Shown here: positions 1-8,171 of the stretch, in pieces | Numbering within the stretch: the first letter of the stretch is position 1 | How the letters are laid out: every line of letters begins with the position of its first letter | Source of the DNA: Neorhizobium vignae | GTDB lineage: Bacteria > Pseudomonadota > Alphaproteobacteria > Rhizobiales > Rhizobiaceae | Length of the DNA stretch: 64,000 nt | Reading direction: 5' to 3' | Assembly (NCBI RefSeq): GCF_000732195.1 | Contig: NZ_JNNU01000004.1 | Span: 310,001 to 374,000 of the forward strand | Made by a program: the position numbers and the translations under genes | Notes under the pieces: model-generated | Told to the model about the DNA's origin: nothing | Database searches by the model: none | The model's input: only the letters and a program-made list of their open reading frames with translations

Positions 1-1
1 C

Positions 2-190
2 TCGGAGGTGGAGAGCATCTCGCTGCCGAAGGCGCTCGCCATGGTGACATCGACCCCTGCCCGCACCGTCAGCCTCGACGACCGGGGCCGGATCGCGACC
101 GGCCTGCGTGCCGATATCGTCCGCGTCCATCACGAGGAGGGGGTTCCCGTCTCCCGCGCCGTCTGGCGGGAAGGCCGGCGGGTCGCCTGA
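2..190 (+). CDS. phnM: PhnM C-terminus (partial, cut by window start)
   Basis: The reading frame is open from the window edge and ends in a TGA at 188-190. It carries the last ~62 residues of an amidohydrolase-type protein. The 'ALAMVTSTPARTVSLDDRGRI' stretch followed by 'GLRADIVRVH' is typical of the C-terminus of alpha-D-ribose 1-methylphosphonate 5-triphosphate diphosphatase, which removes pyrophosphate from the phosphonate intermediate before C-P lyase acts. The stop overlaps the start of the next gene (phnN), which supports the call: phnM-phnN adjacency is usual in rhizobial phosphonate operons. Only the tail is visible, so no catalytic residues can be checked. Confidence 0.8.
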   Translation, partial: SEVESISLPKALAMVTSTPARTVSLDDRGRIATGLRADIVRVHHEEGVPVSRAVWREGRRVA

Positions 191-789
191 TGGACGTCAA
201 GCCGACAGCAACGGAACGGGAGCGAAGCGGCTGCATGGTCGCGGTCGTCGGCCCGAGCGGGGCCGGCAAGGACACGCTGATGGCCTATGCCGCCCGGTTC
301 TTCGAGGGCCGCGATGACGTCGTCTTCGTACGACGCGTCATAACCCGCAACGCCGCCGCAGGCGGTGAAGACCATGACGGCGTTTCCGAAGCGGAATTCG
401 AGGCTCTGGAACAGGCCGGCCGTTTTGCGGTCTCCTGGGGCGCCCACGGTCTGCGATACGGCATTCCCGTCGAGACGAAAGAGGCCATGGCGAAAGGCCG
501 GCTGGTCGTCGCCAACGGCTCGCGTTCCGCGCTTGCCCGGTTCAAGGATGCCTATCCCTCGCTCGTGGTCATCAACATCACCGCCAGCCTGGACGTGCTC
601 GCGGCCCGGCTCGAAGCGCGTGGACGGGAAACGCGCGAGGAGATACTTCGGCGTCTCGAACGCAGCTCGCTTACCGTGACCGGCGACTACCAGGTGGTGA
701 CGATCGACAATAGCGGATCGCTCGAAGATGCCGGCAGGGCCTTGGTCGGCGTCCTCAACGGTTGCTTTGCGAACCGTCCGGTTGGTTAG
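190..789 (+). CDS. phnN: Ribose 1,5-bisphosphate phosphokinase PhnN
   Basis: A 199-residue P-loop kinase of the guanylate-kinase-like fold. The Walker A motif GPSGAGKDT lies near residue 23. The family phosphorylates ribose 1,5-bisphosphate to PRPP with ATP, the salvage end of C-P lyase phosphonate degradation in the cytoplasm. The ATG at 190 overlaps the phnM stop (TGATG), so the two are translationally coupled in one operon. Length is normal for the family (about 185-200). No separate promoter is seen; regulation is presumably with the upstream phn operon, probably by phosphate starvation, but the promoter is outside the window. Confidence 0.92.
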   Translation: MDVKPTATERERSGCMVAVVGPSGAGKDTLMAYAARFFEGRDDVVFVRRVITRNAAAGGEDHDGVSEAEFEALEQAGRFAVSWGAHGLRYGIPVETKEAMAKGRLVVANGSRSALARFKDAYPSLVVINITASLDVLAARLEARGRETREEILRRLERSSLTVTGDYQVVTIDNSGSLEDAGRALVGVLNGCFANRPVG

Positions 790-864
790 CGAAAAACGTT
801 CGATCGTCCTTTAAAGTCCCTGAACCGGCTCTATGTGCCTTTTCTTATAAAGAAAGGAAAAATC

Positions 865-1161
865 ATGGGCCAGAGCAAGCCGCGCGAAGGGCAACATCCC
901 GATGAGGCAACCGCCACCGATCTGGAAGCGCGCATGGTTGTTCTGGAAATCGTCTCCATGACGGCATTGGCGCTTGCCATGGACACGTCAGAGAACGCGG
1001 ATGTCGAACATGCCCGCGGGATCAGCAACCTCATTCTCGAGACCGTTCGCCAGCGTTGCCACGAAATGAACATGCATGACGATGCGCGGCTTACCGCCTG
1101 CGCCTATGCCGACGAGCTGCTTTCGACTGCGCTTCTGTCTCTTTATCCGCGGGAACACTGA
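865..1161 (+). CDS. Small hypothetical protein (98 aa)
   Basis: A 98-residue soluble, mostly helical protein that I do not recognise. The ATG at 865 is preceded by an A/G-rich Shine-Dalgarno-like stretch (AAAGGAAA, 853-860), making it a better start than the in-frame ATG at 835. It has no signal peptide, membrane segment or Cys pair. The C-terminal half (residues ~50-98) has regularly spaced Leu and Ala. It stands alone: 75 bp after phnN and convergent with polA, whose stop is 9 bp beyond its own. Codon use resembles its neighbours, so it looks like a real conserved rhizobial gene of unknown function. Confidence 0.6.
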   Translation: MGQSKPREGQHPDEATATDLEARMVVLEIVSMTALALAMDTSENADVEHARGISNLILETVRQRCHEMNMHDDARLTACAYADELLSTALLSLYPREH

Positions 1162-1170
1162 GCCTTAGGC

Positions 1171-4161
1171 TCAATGCGCCTCATCCCAATTGCTGGCGGC
1201 GCGGGCATCGACCTTCAGCGGCACCCGCATCGAGATCGCCGGCATGGCCGCGTGTTCCATGGTCGACATGATCACCGGCAAGGACTTGTCGATCGCTTCG
1301 TCCTCGACCTCGAAGATCAGTTCGTCATGCACCTGAAGCAGCATGCGGGCTCTTCCGTTCAGTCCGGCCGTTTCCAGCGCCGGCTCCATCTTCGCCATCG
1401 CGCGGCGGATGATGTCGGCGGCCGAGCCCTGGATCGGCGCATTGATCGACGCACGTTCGTTGAAGGCGCGCACCGAAGGGTTGGAGGACTTGATCTCCGG
1501 ATAATGCGCCCTGCGACCGAAGATCGTCTCGACGTAGCCGTTCTCGCGCGCGAAGGTCTTGGTGCTTTCCATGTAGTCCCGGATGCCCGGGAAGCGCTCG
1601 AAATACTTCTTGATGTAGTCGCCCGCTTCGGAGCGCTCGATCGACAGCTGGTTGGCCAGCCCGAAGGCGGAAATGCCGTAGATGATGCCGAAGTTGATCG
1701 CCTTGGCGCGGCGGCGCACTTCGCTCGGCATGCCTTCGACCGGCACGCCGAACATTTCCGAAGCCGTCATCGCATGAATGTCGATCCCATCAGCAAAGGC
1801 CTGGCGCAGCTGTGGAATGTCGGCCACATGGGCCAGCACGCGCAGCTCGATCTGGCTGTAATCTGCCGAGACCAGCTTGTGGCCGGGCGTCGAGATGAAG
1901 GCGGTGCGGATCTTGCGGCCTTCCGCGGTACGCACCGGAATGTTCTGCAGGTTCGGCTCGGAGGAGGACAGGCGGCCGGTCGTTGTCGAGGCCAGCGCAT
2001 AGGAGGTGTGCACCCGCTTGGTCTCGGGATGGACGTAACCCGGCAACGCATCGGTATAGGTGGATTTCAATTTGGTCAGCTGGCGCCAGTCGACGATCTT
2101 GCGCGGCAGGGGATGGCCTTCGGCAGCCAGATCTTCCAGTACGCTGGCCGAGGTCGACCATTGGCCGGTCTTGGTCTTGGCGCCGCCCGGCAGGCCCATC
2201 TTGCCGAACAGGATGTCGCCGAGCTGTTTCGGCGAACCGATGGTGAACCTTTCCCCCGCCAGCTCGTAGATCTCGTCTTCGAAGGCGGCGGCCCGCTGGG
2301 CAAGCTCTCCCGAAAGCCTGGACAGGATCTGCCGGTCGATGGTGATGCCGCGCTCTTCCATGCGGGCAAGCACCGAGACCAGCGGCCGCTCCAGCCGCTC
2401 ATAGATGCGCGTCAGCCCCGCGGCCGCCAGCTGCGGTTTCAACACCATCCACAGGCGCAGCGTCACGTCGGCGTCTTCCGCCGCATAGGCGGTTGCCTTG
2501 TCGATATCGACGAAATCGAAGGTCACGCCGGCCTTGCCGCTGCCGGCAACCTCCTTGAAGGTGATCGGCTTGTGGTTCAGCCAGCGCTCCGACAGAGCGT
2601 CCATGCCGTGGCTCGCCTTGCCGGCTTCCAGCACATAGGACATCAGCATCGTGTCGTCATAACTCTCGACGGTGATGCCGTGGCGCTTCATTACGAGGTA
2701 GTCATATTTCAGGTTCTGCGCCACTTTCAGGACCGACGGGTCCTCCAGCAGCGGCTTCAGGCGCGCCAGCGCCTCCCGGGTCGGGATCTGGTTTTCGGCA
2801 AGCCCCCCGCCGAGCAGATCGCCGACCCCGGTCTTGTGGATCAGCGGCACATAGGCCGCACGGACTTCCAGACCTGAGGGGTTGGCCGTATTGTCGGCAA
2901 GCGCCAGAGAAAAGCCGACCAGTTCCGCCTGCATCGGATCGAGCGACGTGGTTTCCGTATCGAAGGCGACGAGTCCGGTTTCCCGCGCGGCCTTGATCCA
3001 GTCGTCCAGGACTTCGACATCGCGAATGGTCACGTAGCAGCTCGGATCGAGCTTGGCATTGGCAAAGGCTTCGATGCGGGTCTTGGCAAATTCCGAAGGC
3101 GTGGCTTCTCCGGTGCCCTTGGCGACCGGTGCCTTGGCCGGATTGGCAGGCGCTTCGGCCGCCGCCTCGCCGGTATCAACCGTTGCCGAACCACCGGCAT
3201 CGAGGTCCGGGCCGCGGGCGGCCTGGCCCCATTCGACATTCACGACGGCGGGTTCGATGGCATCGGCATCGCAGTTGCAGGCGGCGGCGACGCGGCGCGT
3301 CAGCGTGCCGAATTCCATGGTCTTCAGGAAGGCGACCAGTTTCGGGCCGTCCTGCGGCTCCAGTACCAGCGCGTCGAGATCGAGGTCCAGGGGCACGTCG
3401 AGCCGAAGCGAGACGAGCCGGCGCGACAGGCGGGCCAGATCGGCATTGGCGACGATGTTCTCGCGGCGCTTCACCTGCTTGATCTCGCCGGCGCGGGCAA
3501 GCAGCGTGTCGAGATCGCCGAATTCTTCGAGAAGCTGGGCTGCCGTCTTCGGGCCGATGCCCGGAATGCCCGGCACGTTGTCGACCGAATCGCCGACCAT
3601 CGCCTGCAGGTCGATCATCTTCTCCGGCGGCACGCCCCATTTCTCGATGACATCGGGAATGCCGATCTGCTTGTCCTTCATGCTGTCGTACATGTGGACG
3701 TTCGGCGTCACGAGCTGCATCAGGTCCTTGTCCGACGAGACGATGGTCACATCGGCACCGGTCGCCTCGGCCTGGCGGGCGTAGGTGGCGATGATGTCGT
3801 CCGCCTCGAAACCTTCGGTCTCGATGCAGGGCAGGTTGAATGCGCGGGTCGCCTGGCGGATCAGGCCGAACTGCGGGATCAGTTCTTCCGGCGGCGCCGA
3901 ACGGTTCGCCTTGTAGGCGTCGTATAGGTCCTTGCGGAAGGTTTTGGCGGAATAGTCGAAAATGACGGCGAAATGGCTGGGCGTCACGCCGACCGAAGTG
4001 TCGCGCGCATCGGTCAACAGCTTCCACAGCATGTTGCAGAAGCCGGATACGGCGCCGACCGGCAGGCCGTCGGATTTGCGGGTGAGCGGCGGCAACGCGT
4101 GGAAGGCGCGGAAAATGAAGCCGGAACCGTCGATAAGGAAAAGATGATCGCCTTTTTTCAT
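1171..4161 (-). CDS. polA: DNA polymerase I
   Basis: A 996-residue enzyme that fills gaps and removes RNA primers during replication and repair. The N-terminal 5'-3' exonuclease begins with LFLIDGSGFIFRAF and has the acidic FEADD motif near residue 118. The 3'-5' exonuclease is intact, with FDTETTSLD near residue 398 and YAAEDAD further on. The polymerase domain has motif A (SADYSQIELR, ~764), motif B (KAINFGIIYG, ~824) and motif C (QVHDELIFEV, ~945). The start at 4161 (MKKGDHLF) gives the family N-terminus; the frame stays open upstream to 4290 but that part is unrelated to PolA. Length is slightly above E. coli PolA because of an Ala/Pro-rich linker near residues 320-370. Confidence 0.97.
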   Translation of the reverse strand: MKKGDHLFLIDGSGFIFRAFHALPPLTRKSDGLPVGAVSGFCNMLWKLLTDARDTSVGVTPSHFAVIFDYSAKTFRKDLYDAYKANRSAPPEELIPQFGLIRQATRAFNLPCIETEGFEADDIIATYARQAEATGADVTIVSSDKDLMQLVTPNVHMYDSMKDKQIGIPDVIEKWGVPPEKMIDLQAMVGDSVDNVPGIPGIGPKTAAQLLEEFGDLDTLLARAGEIKQVKRRENIVANADLARLSRRLVSLRLDVPLDLDLDALVLEPQDGPKLVAFLKTMEFGTLTRRVAAACNCDADAIEPAVVNVEWGQAARGPDLDAGGSATVDTGEAAAEAPANPAKAPVAKGTGEATPSEFAKTRIEAFANAKLDPSCYVTIRDVEVLDDWIKAARETGLVAFDTETTSLDPMQAELVGFSLALADNTANPSGLEVRAAYVPLIHKTGVGDLLGGGLAENQIPTREALARLKPLLEDPSVLKVAQNLKYDYLVMKRHGITVESYDDTMLMSYVLEAGKASHGMDALSERWLNHKPITFKEVAGSGKAGVTFDFVDIDKATAYAAEDADVTLRLWMVLKPQLAAAGLTRIYERLERPLVSVLARMEERGITIDRQILSRLSGELAQRAAAFEDEIYELAGERFTIGSPKQLGDILFGKMGLPGGAKTKTGQWSTSASVLEDLAAEGHPLPRKIVDWRQLTKLKSTYTDALPGYVHPETKRVHTSYALASTTTGRLSSSEPNLQNIPVRTAEGRKIRTAFISTPGHKLVSADYSQIELRVLAHVADIPQLRQAFADGIDIHAMTASEMFGVPVEGMPSEVRRRAKAINFGIIYGISAFGLANQLSIERSEAGDYIKKYFERFPGIRDYMESTKTFARENGYVETIFGRRAHYPEIKSSNPSVRAFNERASINAPIQGSAADIIRRAMAKMEPALETAGLNGRARMLLQVHDELIFEVEDEAIDKSLPVIMSTMEHAAMPAISMRVPLKVDARAASNWDEAH

Positions 4162-4265
4162 GGCGCAAGGAATAGCGTGGGGCATTTGATCCGTCCATGA
4201 AAACTTCGCCGCCGCGAAGCCTCCCGCCCTCACCGGAACGTTACCGATTTGTAACATGCCTTTCT

Positions 4266-4299
4266 CTTGAAAAGCCCGGTTCGGCCCCACATTTTCTAG
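4266..4299 (+). promoter_or_regulatory. Candidate promoter of the alpha-r7-like sRNA
   Basis: CTTGAA at 4266-4271 resembles the rhizobial -35 (CTTGAC). An AT-rich stretch (CATTTTCTAG, 4290-4299) sits at about the right distance for a -10, though the match is poor. It fits a transcript starting near 4303 and ending at the terminator at 4405-4444. Confidence 0.35.
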
Positions 4300-4302
4300 T
4301 CA

Positions 4303-4445
4303 CCGGCGATTGATCACGCCGCAGTCTGGCAGCCGGCCTGTCCCCCGCCGAACCAGACCGGACAAAGGCCTATCCCCCTCTCCGGGCCTTTGTCCTTCCA
4401 TCAGAACCGCCACGGCTGTCCCCTCCCTGCCGTGGCGGTTTTTTA
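4303..4445 (+). ncRNA. Small RNA, alpha-r7 (Smr7C)-like, with terminator
   Basis: The polA-marR intergenic region holds a structured stretch. One hairpin pairs GGACAAAGGCC with GGCCTTTGTCC (about 4359-4394). It is followed by a Rho-independent terminator, AACCGCCACGGC (4405-4416) paired with GCCGTGGCGGTT (4429-4440), then a T run. A strong terminator upstream of marR and downstream of no plus-strand gene implies an independent transcript of ~140 nt. From memory, the alpha-r7 family of Rhizobiales (Smr7C in S. meliloti) sits between polA and a MarR gene, matching both context and length. The assignment is by synteny and structure, not by alignment. Confidence 0.7.
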
Positions 4446-4574
4446 TTGCCCTTTCGCAGGAAAGACTTGTCATTTCCCCCGTCTTCGCACAGGCTTGGCG
4501 AAAGCATGGCGTGCGATATATCTGGCAGATATTGCTCGCAAACGGGCTCGTTCAGGGAGGGATGAAGACCAGCC

Positions 4575-5006
4575 ATGGGATTCGACCGCTCGCATTCGGC
4601 GACATACCTGGCGGGCCAACTCGCCAAAGGCTTTGCGCGCTCGTTGCAGAAGCGGGCCATGGTGCTTGGCTTTTCTCCCGGCCAGTTTCCCGTCCTGCTC
4701 GAACTCTGGCAGGAAGACGGTCTCACGCAGAAGCAGCTCCTCGACAAGCTGGAGGTCGAGCAGGCGACGCTTGCCAACACGCTGGCCCGCATGGAACGGG
4801 ACGGCCTCATCCAGCGCACCCCCCATCCGAACGATCGCCGGGCGCAGATCATCACGCTCACCCCGCTCGGCCGCGAGCTGGAAGTCCAGGCCGTGGAAGC
4901 GGCCTCGGAAGCGGATGCTGCCCTGTTCTCGGGCTTTCGTCGTTTCGAGCGTGAACTGATGATCGAATACATGCGGATGATCGTCGAGAACGCACGCAAA
5001 ATCTAA
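4575..5006 (+). CDS. MarR-family transcriptional regulator
   Basis: A 143-residue winged-helix DNA-binding protein. The helix-turn-helix is visible in the middle (LTQKQLLDKLEVEQATLANT), followed by the wing with RTPHPNDRR, a signature of MarR proteins. These are dimers that release DNA on binding a small ligand. The ATG at 4575 has GGAGGGA 13-19 nt upstream, rather distant but the best candidate. It lies next to polA and the sRNA, as in other rhizobia; its ligand and targets cannot be read from the sequence. Confidence 0.9.
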   Translation: MGFDRSHSATYLAGQLAKGFARSLQKRAMVLGFSPGQFPVLLELWQEDGLTQKQLLDKLEVEQATLANTLARMERDGLIQRTPHPNDRRAQIITLTPLGRELEVQAVEAASEADAALFSGFRRFERELMIEYMRMIVENARKI

Positions 5007-5136
5007 GCCAGCGGCGTTGGCGTCTTTGCCATTGTCTCCTCTGCCCCTGACTTGCTAACAAGGTCGGGCATTCGAAACGATGGACCGCTTCTTGCCTCCT
5101 GGGCTCGAGGTCTCGCATTTCAAAGACAGGATTCCC

Positions 5137-6525
5137 ATGACCGATCTTTCCTCCGTCCTCGACCGCGCCGACCAGAACCTTCCCGCAAGCCTCGAGCGCC
5201 TGTTCGGCCTCGTCCGCATCAAGTCGATCTCCACCGACCCCGCCTTCAAATCCGATTGCCGCGAGGCTGCCGAGTGGCTGGTGGCCGAACTGAAGGATCT
5301 CGGCTTCGAGGCGTCGGTTCGCGATACGACCGGTCATCCGATGGTCGTCGGCCACCACCCGGGCGCCCGCGCCGATGCGCCGCATGTGCTGTTCTATGGT
5401 CATTACGACGTCCAGCCGGTCGATCCGATCGATCTCTGGGAGGACGACCCCTTCGACCCCAAGCTCAAGGATCTCGGTGCCGGCCGCAAGGTGGTGACGG
5501 GCCGCGGCGTCGCCGACGACAAGGGACAGCTGATGACCTTCGTCGAAGCCTGCCGGGCCTACAAGGACGTGCATGGCTCGCTGCCGGTGCGCGTCACCAT
5601 CCTCTTCGAAGGCGAGGAAGAATCCGGCTCGCCGTCGCTCAAACCCTTCCTCGACGCCAATGCCGCCGAGCTGAAGGCCGATTACGCCCTCGTCTGCGAT
5701 ACCGGGATGTGGGATGCGGATACGCCGGCGATCACCGCGTCGCTGCGTGGTCTGGTCGGCGAGGAAATCATCGTCACCGCCGCCAACCGCGACCTTCATT
5801 CCGGCATGTACGGCGGCGCTGCCGCAAACCCGATCCAGATCCTGTCGAAAATCCTCGCCGGGCTGCATGACGATACCGGCCGCGTGACGCTCGAAGGTTT
5901 TTACGACGGCGTCGAGGAGACACCATCCAACATCAAGGCGGCCTGGGAAAGCCTGGTCAGCGGTCGCGACGACTTTCTTGGGGAAGTGGGCCTGTCGGAA
6001 CTGGCCGGTGAAAAGGGCCGTTCGCTGCTCGAACTGCTCTGGGCGCGGCCGACCTGCGAGTTCAACGGCATCAGCGGCGGCTACGAAGGCCAGGGCTTCA
6101 AGACCGTCATCGCGTCGAAGGCCTCGGCCAAAGTGTCCTGCCGTCTCGTCGGAGGCCAGGATCCAGAAAAGATCCGAGAGAGTTTTCGCGCCTATGTGCG
6201 CTCGAAGATCCCGGCTGATTGCTCGGTGGAATTCCTGACGCATGGCGGCTCGCCGGCAATCCAGCTCGGTTACGATTCACCGGTGCTCACCAAGGCCAAG
6301 ACGGCGCTTTCCGAGGAGTGGCCGAAGCCGGCCTTGGTTGTCGGCGTCGGAGGATCGATCCCGATCGTCGGCGATTTCCAGAAGACGCTGGGCATGGAAT
6401 CGCTGCTCGTCGGGTTCGGCCTCAGCGACAACCGCATCCACTCGCCGAACGAAAAATACGACCTTCGCTCCTTCCACAAGGGTATCCGCTCGTGGGCGCG
6501 CATCATCGCTGCGCTGGCGGACTGA
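5137..6525 (+). CDS. M20-family dipeptidase/metallopeptidase
   Basis: A 462-residue zinc-dependent peptidase of the M20 (ArgE/DapE/CPG2/carnosinase) family. Metal ligands and catalytic residues are visible: FYGHYDVQP (His and Asp), VADDKGQ (bridging Asp), EGEEESGSPS (catalytic Glu and ligand Glu), the DTGMWD Asp, and a C-terminal His in RIHSPNE. A dimerisation insert lies between about residues 210 and 330. It has no signal peptide, so it is cytoplasmic, probably cleaving dipeptides. The start at 5137 (MTDLSSVL) is chosen over the in-frame 5080 because it gives the family N-terminus and has an AGACAGG sequence upstream. Confidence 0.92.
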   Translation: MTDLSSVLDRADQNLPASLERLFGLVRIKSISTDPAFKSDCREAAEWLVAELKDLGFEASVRDTTGHPMVVGHHPGARADAPHVLFYGHYDVQPVDPIDLWEDDPFDPKLKDLGAGRKVVTGRGVADDKGQLMTFVEACRAYKDVHGSLPVRVTILFEGEEESGSPSLKPFLDANAAELKADYALVCDTGMWDADTPAITASLRGLVGEEIIVTAANRDLHSGMYGGAAANPIQILSKILAGLHDDTGRVTLEGFYDGVEETPSNIKAAWESLVSGRDDFLGEVGLSELAGEKGRSLLELLWARPTCEFNGISGGYEGQGFKTVIASKASAKVSCRLVGGQDPEKIRESFRAYVRSKIPADCSVEFLTHGGSPAIQLGYDSPVLTKAKTALSEEWPKPALVVGVGGSIPIVGDFQKTLGMESLLVGFGLSDNRIHSPNEKYDLRSFHKGIRSWARIIAALAD

Positions 6526-6547
6526 CCTTGGAAGGCCTGAGACGGAG

Positions 6548-6579
6548 AAGGGCCTGACGCTTCTCCGCGTCAGGCCCTT
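6548..6579 (+). terminator. Hairpin after the M20 peptidase
   Basis: A perfect 13-bp inverted repeat: AAGGGCCTGACGC at 6548-6560 and GCGTCAGGCCCTT at 6567-6579, with a 6-nt loop. It begins 22 bp after the peptidase stop. The plus strand lacks a T run, so termination would be weak, though the hairpin can protect the 3' end. Confidence 0.6.
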
Positions 6580-6590
6580 AAAAACAAAAA

Positions 6591-6608
6591 GGCCGGGCAA
6601 GCCCGACC
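6591..6608 (-). terminator. Minus-strand Rho-independent terminator
   Basis: On the minus strand GGTCGGGC-TT-GCCCGGCC is followed by TTTTTGTTTTT, a good terminator. The only minus-strand gene upstream, cspA, already has its own terminator at 6951-6975. This one therefore either backs that up or ends an unannotated minus-strand transcript. Confidence 0.65.
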
Positions 6609-6950
6609 TTTCCACTCCCATTCACTGGTGCCAGTACATCCGTGGTCACTCGAAATGGGACAAGCATTTCCGACGCGGCCGCTCTTCGATCTTTTCAGAT
6701 CACTGCGGCTCTAGCGGTCATCGTCCCCCGGTTAAGTAAACATCCCGTTAACGCGGATATGAAAACTGCCTCAGGACGGCACGGTCGCCCGTATTTGCCG
6801 TAACACACATGCTCGCTGAAGCTTTTGGAGCCCGAGCATGCGGTGCGTCGGAAACGCTATTGACCCCTAGATGGGAGCTGCGTTTTTTGTTTACAAGAGG
6901 CCAAACTTAGAATCGGTCTAAACAATGAAACAACTTGTTCCAGAAAAGCA
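6609..6950. other. Intergenic region without a recognised gene
   Basis: No convincing coding frame on either strand. An 8-bp inverted repeat (CATGCTCG 6808-6815 / CGAGCATG 6833-6840) is the main structure. A minus-strand transcript ending at the 6591-6608 terminator is possible but no clear promoter was found. Confidence 0.5.
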
Positions 6951-6975
6951 GAAAGGCCGGACGAGCCGGCCTTTC
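6951..6975 (-). terminator. cspA terminator
   Basis: GAAAGGCCGG (6951-6960) pairs with CCGGCCTTTC (6966-6975) around a 5-nt loop. On the minus strand it is followed by TGCTTTTCTG. It lies 30 bp after the cspA stop. Confidence 0.75.
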
Positions 6976-7004
6976 GCGAGTTCGACACGAAGGTCTTCAG
7001 CAGA

Positions 7005-7214
7005 TCATGCGCCCTGAAGGCGGTCTGCGGAAACCTTGCCAGAACGCTTGTCGCTGACGAGTTCGTAAGAGATCTTCTGACCGTCCTTGAGCTGGCCGAG
7101 GCCAGCGCGCTCAACGGCGGAGATGTGAACGAAAACGTCCTGCGAACCGTCGTCAGGCTGAATGAAGCCGTAGCCCTTGGTTGCGTTGAACCACTTTACA
7201 GTACCGGTAGCCAT
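7005..7214 (-). CDS. cspA: Cold-shock protein CspA
   Basis: A 69-residue cold-shock domain protein, a five-stranded OB fold that binds single-stranded RNA/DNA and melts RNA secondary structure. RNP1 (KGYGFIQ) and RNP2 (DVFVHIS) motifs are both present. It begins [10 protein letters not shown], the standard N-terminus for alphaproteobacterial CspA. The start at 7214 is fixed by AAGGGAAAGG eight or so bases upstream; the longer open frame to 7337 is not coding. The long leader is consistent with the post-transcriptional control typical of csp genes. Confidence 0.96.
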   Translation of the reverse strand: MATGTVKWFNATKGYGFIQPDDGSQDVFVHISAVERAGLGQLKDGQKISYELVSDKRSGKVSADRLQGA

Positions 7215-7444
7215 AACGATGCCTTTCCCTTGCAAATATGACCGACTATTCCACGCCCGAACGCGTGGAACGTTGAAGTTTCGTATTTGAAGAGAGATCG
7301 TCGCAAACGCCGCGAGGCGCTTAGTGCTGGCTATCAAACAAATATCGATGGCGAACCAAATAGGGGCTTAGCGCCAAAAGGTCAAGATCGGGAAAATTAT
7401 GCGCCGCTTTGAAAAGGGAAATCACCAGCGATTTCAAGGCGCGT

Positions 7445-7564
7445 AAAACAGAAAACCCGGCGCGGGAGGAGGTGCGCCGGGTTTCCGAAACTGACCAACA
7501 ACTGGGAGGAGGAGGTGTTGTCGGTCCCATCGGGGGCGCTGGGAGGAGGAGTGCGCCCGTCGAT
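7445..7564 (-). ncRNA. Three-hairpin anti-Shine-Dalgarno sRNA, copy 1
   Basis: Read on the minus strand, three consecutive hairpins each present CCTCCTCCC in the loop. Hairpin 1 is GGGCGC/GCGCCC (7534-7558), hairpin 2 lies at 7493-7526, and the terminator hairpin pairs AACCCGGCGC with GCGCCGGGTT (7454-7483), followed by TTCTGTTTT. A TATATT -10 lies at 7571-7576, giving ~120 nt. CCUCCUCCC is complementary to Shine-Dalgarno sequences. The architecture matches rhizobial anti-SD sRNAs (alpha-r14/NfeR1, with the related suhB/mmgR alpha-r8 and 'cuckoo' RNAs). I cannot say which named family it belongs to. A second copy is at 58380-58501. Confidence 0.85.
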
Positions 7565-7570
7565 GATTTG

Positions 7571-7624
7571 AATATACAGGAGCGACGCTTAAAAAACAGT
7601 CACGATATCGCAGTGCAGCATTGC
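7571..7624 (-). promoter_or_regulatory. Promoter region of anti-SD sRNA copy 1, with TGC-rich element
   Basis: On the minus strand a tandem GCAATGC-TGCACTGCG element (7609-7624) lies upstream of a TATATT -10 (7571-7576). The same element, 14 of 16 bases identical, occurs at the same distance (45 nt from the inferred start) in copy 2. No good -35 hexamer is visible, so the element may bind an activator or repressor. Confidence 0.55.
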
Positions 7625-7685
7625 AATTCTCGCATAGCTTCATTCCCCACTTGCGGCGCGCCGTGTCCTGCGTCAATTTCCAGCC

Positions 7686-8171
7686 ATGAGCCTTGAATCC
7701 GTCCGCGCCTTTTTCGCCGTCCATGCCCCCGATATCGACGTCATCGTGACCGAACAGAGTTCGGCGACCGTGCCGCTCGCCGCGGCCGCCCACGGGGTGG
7801 CGCCCGAGCAGATTGCCAAGACGATCTGCGTGCGTTCCGGCGAAATTACGGCGCTGGTGGTGATGTCGGGAACCAGCCGTCTCGACAACCGCAAGTTCCG
7901 GGATCATTTCGGGGCCAAACCGCGCATGCTGGGCGGCGACGAGGTGGCCGGCATCACCAGCCACCCGGTGGGTGGCGTATGTCCGTTCGGACTGCCGTCG
8001 CCGATCCCGATCTATTGCGACGTGTCGCTAAAAAGATTCCCGGAAGTGGTTCCCGCGGCCGGAGCCATCAACGCCGCGGTGCGCATCAGCCCCGAACGTA
8101 TGGCAGACCTGACCGCAGCGACCTGGGTCGATGTCGGTCAGGATCCGGTTTCGGGCGGCGATGCCGCTTAG
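7686..8171 (+). CDS. YbaK/ProX-type aminoacyl-tRNA deacylase
   Basis: A 161-residue YbaK/aminoacyl-tRNA editing domain. Family landmarks visible are the early SSATVPLAAAAHGV segment, the 'IAKTICVR' strand with its conserved Lys (around residue 45), and GGVCPFGL with a conserved Gly-Gly...Pro-Phe-Gly. These proteins hydrolyse mischarged tRNAs, such as Ala- or Cys-tRNA-Pro, in trans. The start at 7686 agrees with the domain boundary, but no strong Shine-Dalgarno is visible. The stop overlaps the end of the convergent membrane protein gene by a few bases. Confidence 0.87.
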   Translation: MSLESVRAFFAVHAPDIDVIVTEQSSATVPLAAAAHGVAPEQIAKTICVRSGEITALVVMSGTSRLDNRKFRDHFGAKPRMLGGDEVAGITSHPVGGVCPFGLPSPIPIYCDVSLKRFPEVVPAAGAINAAVRISPERMADLTAATWVDVGQDPVSGGDAA

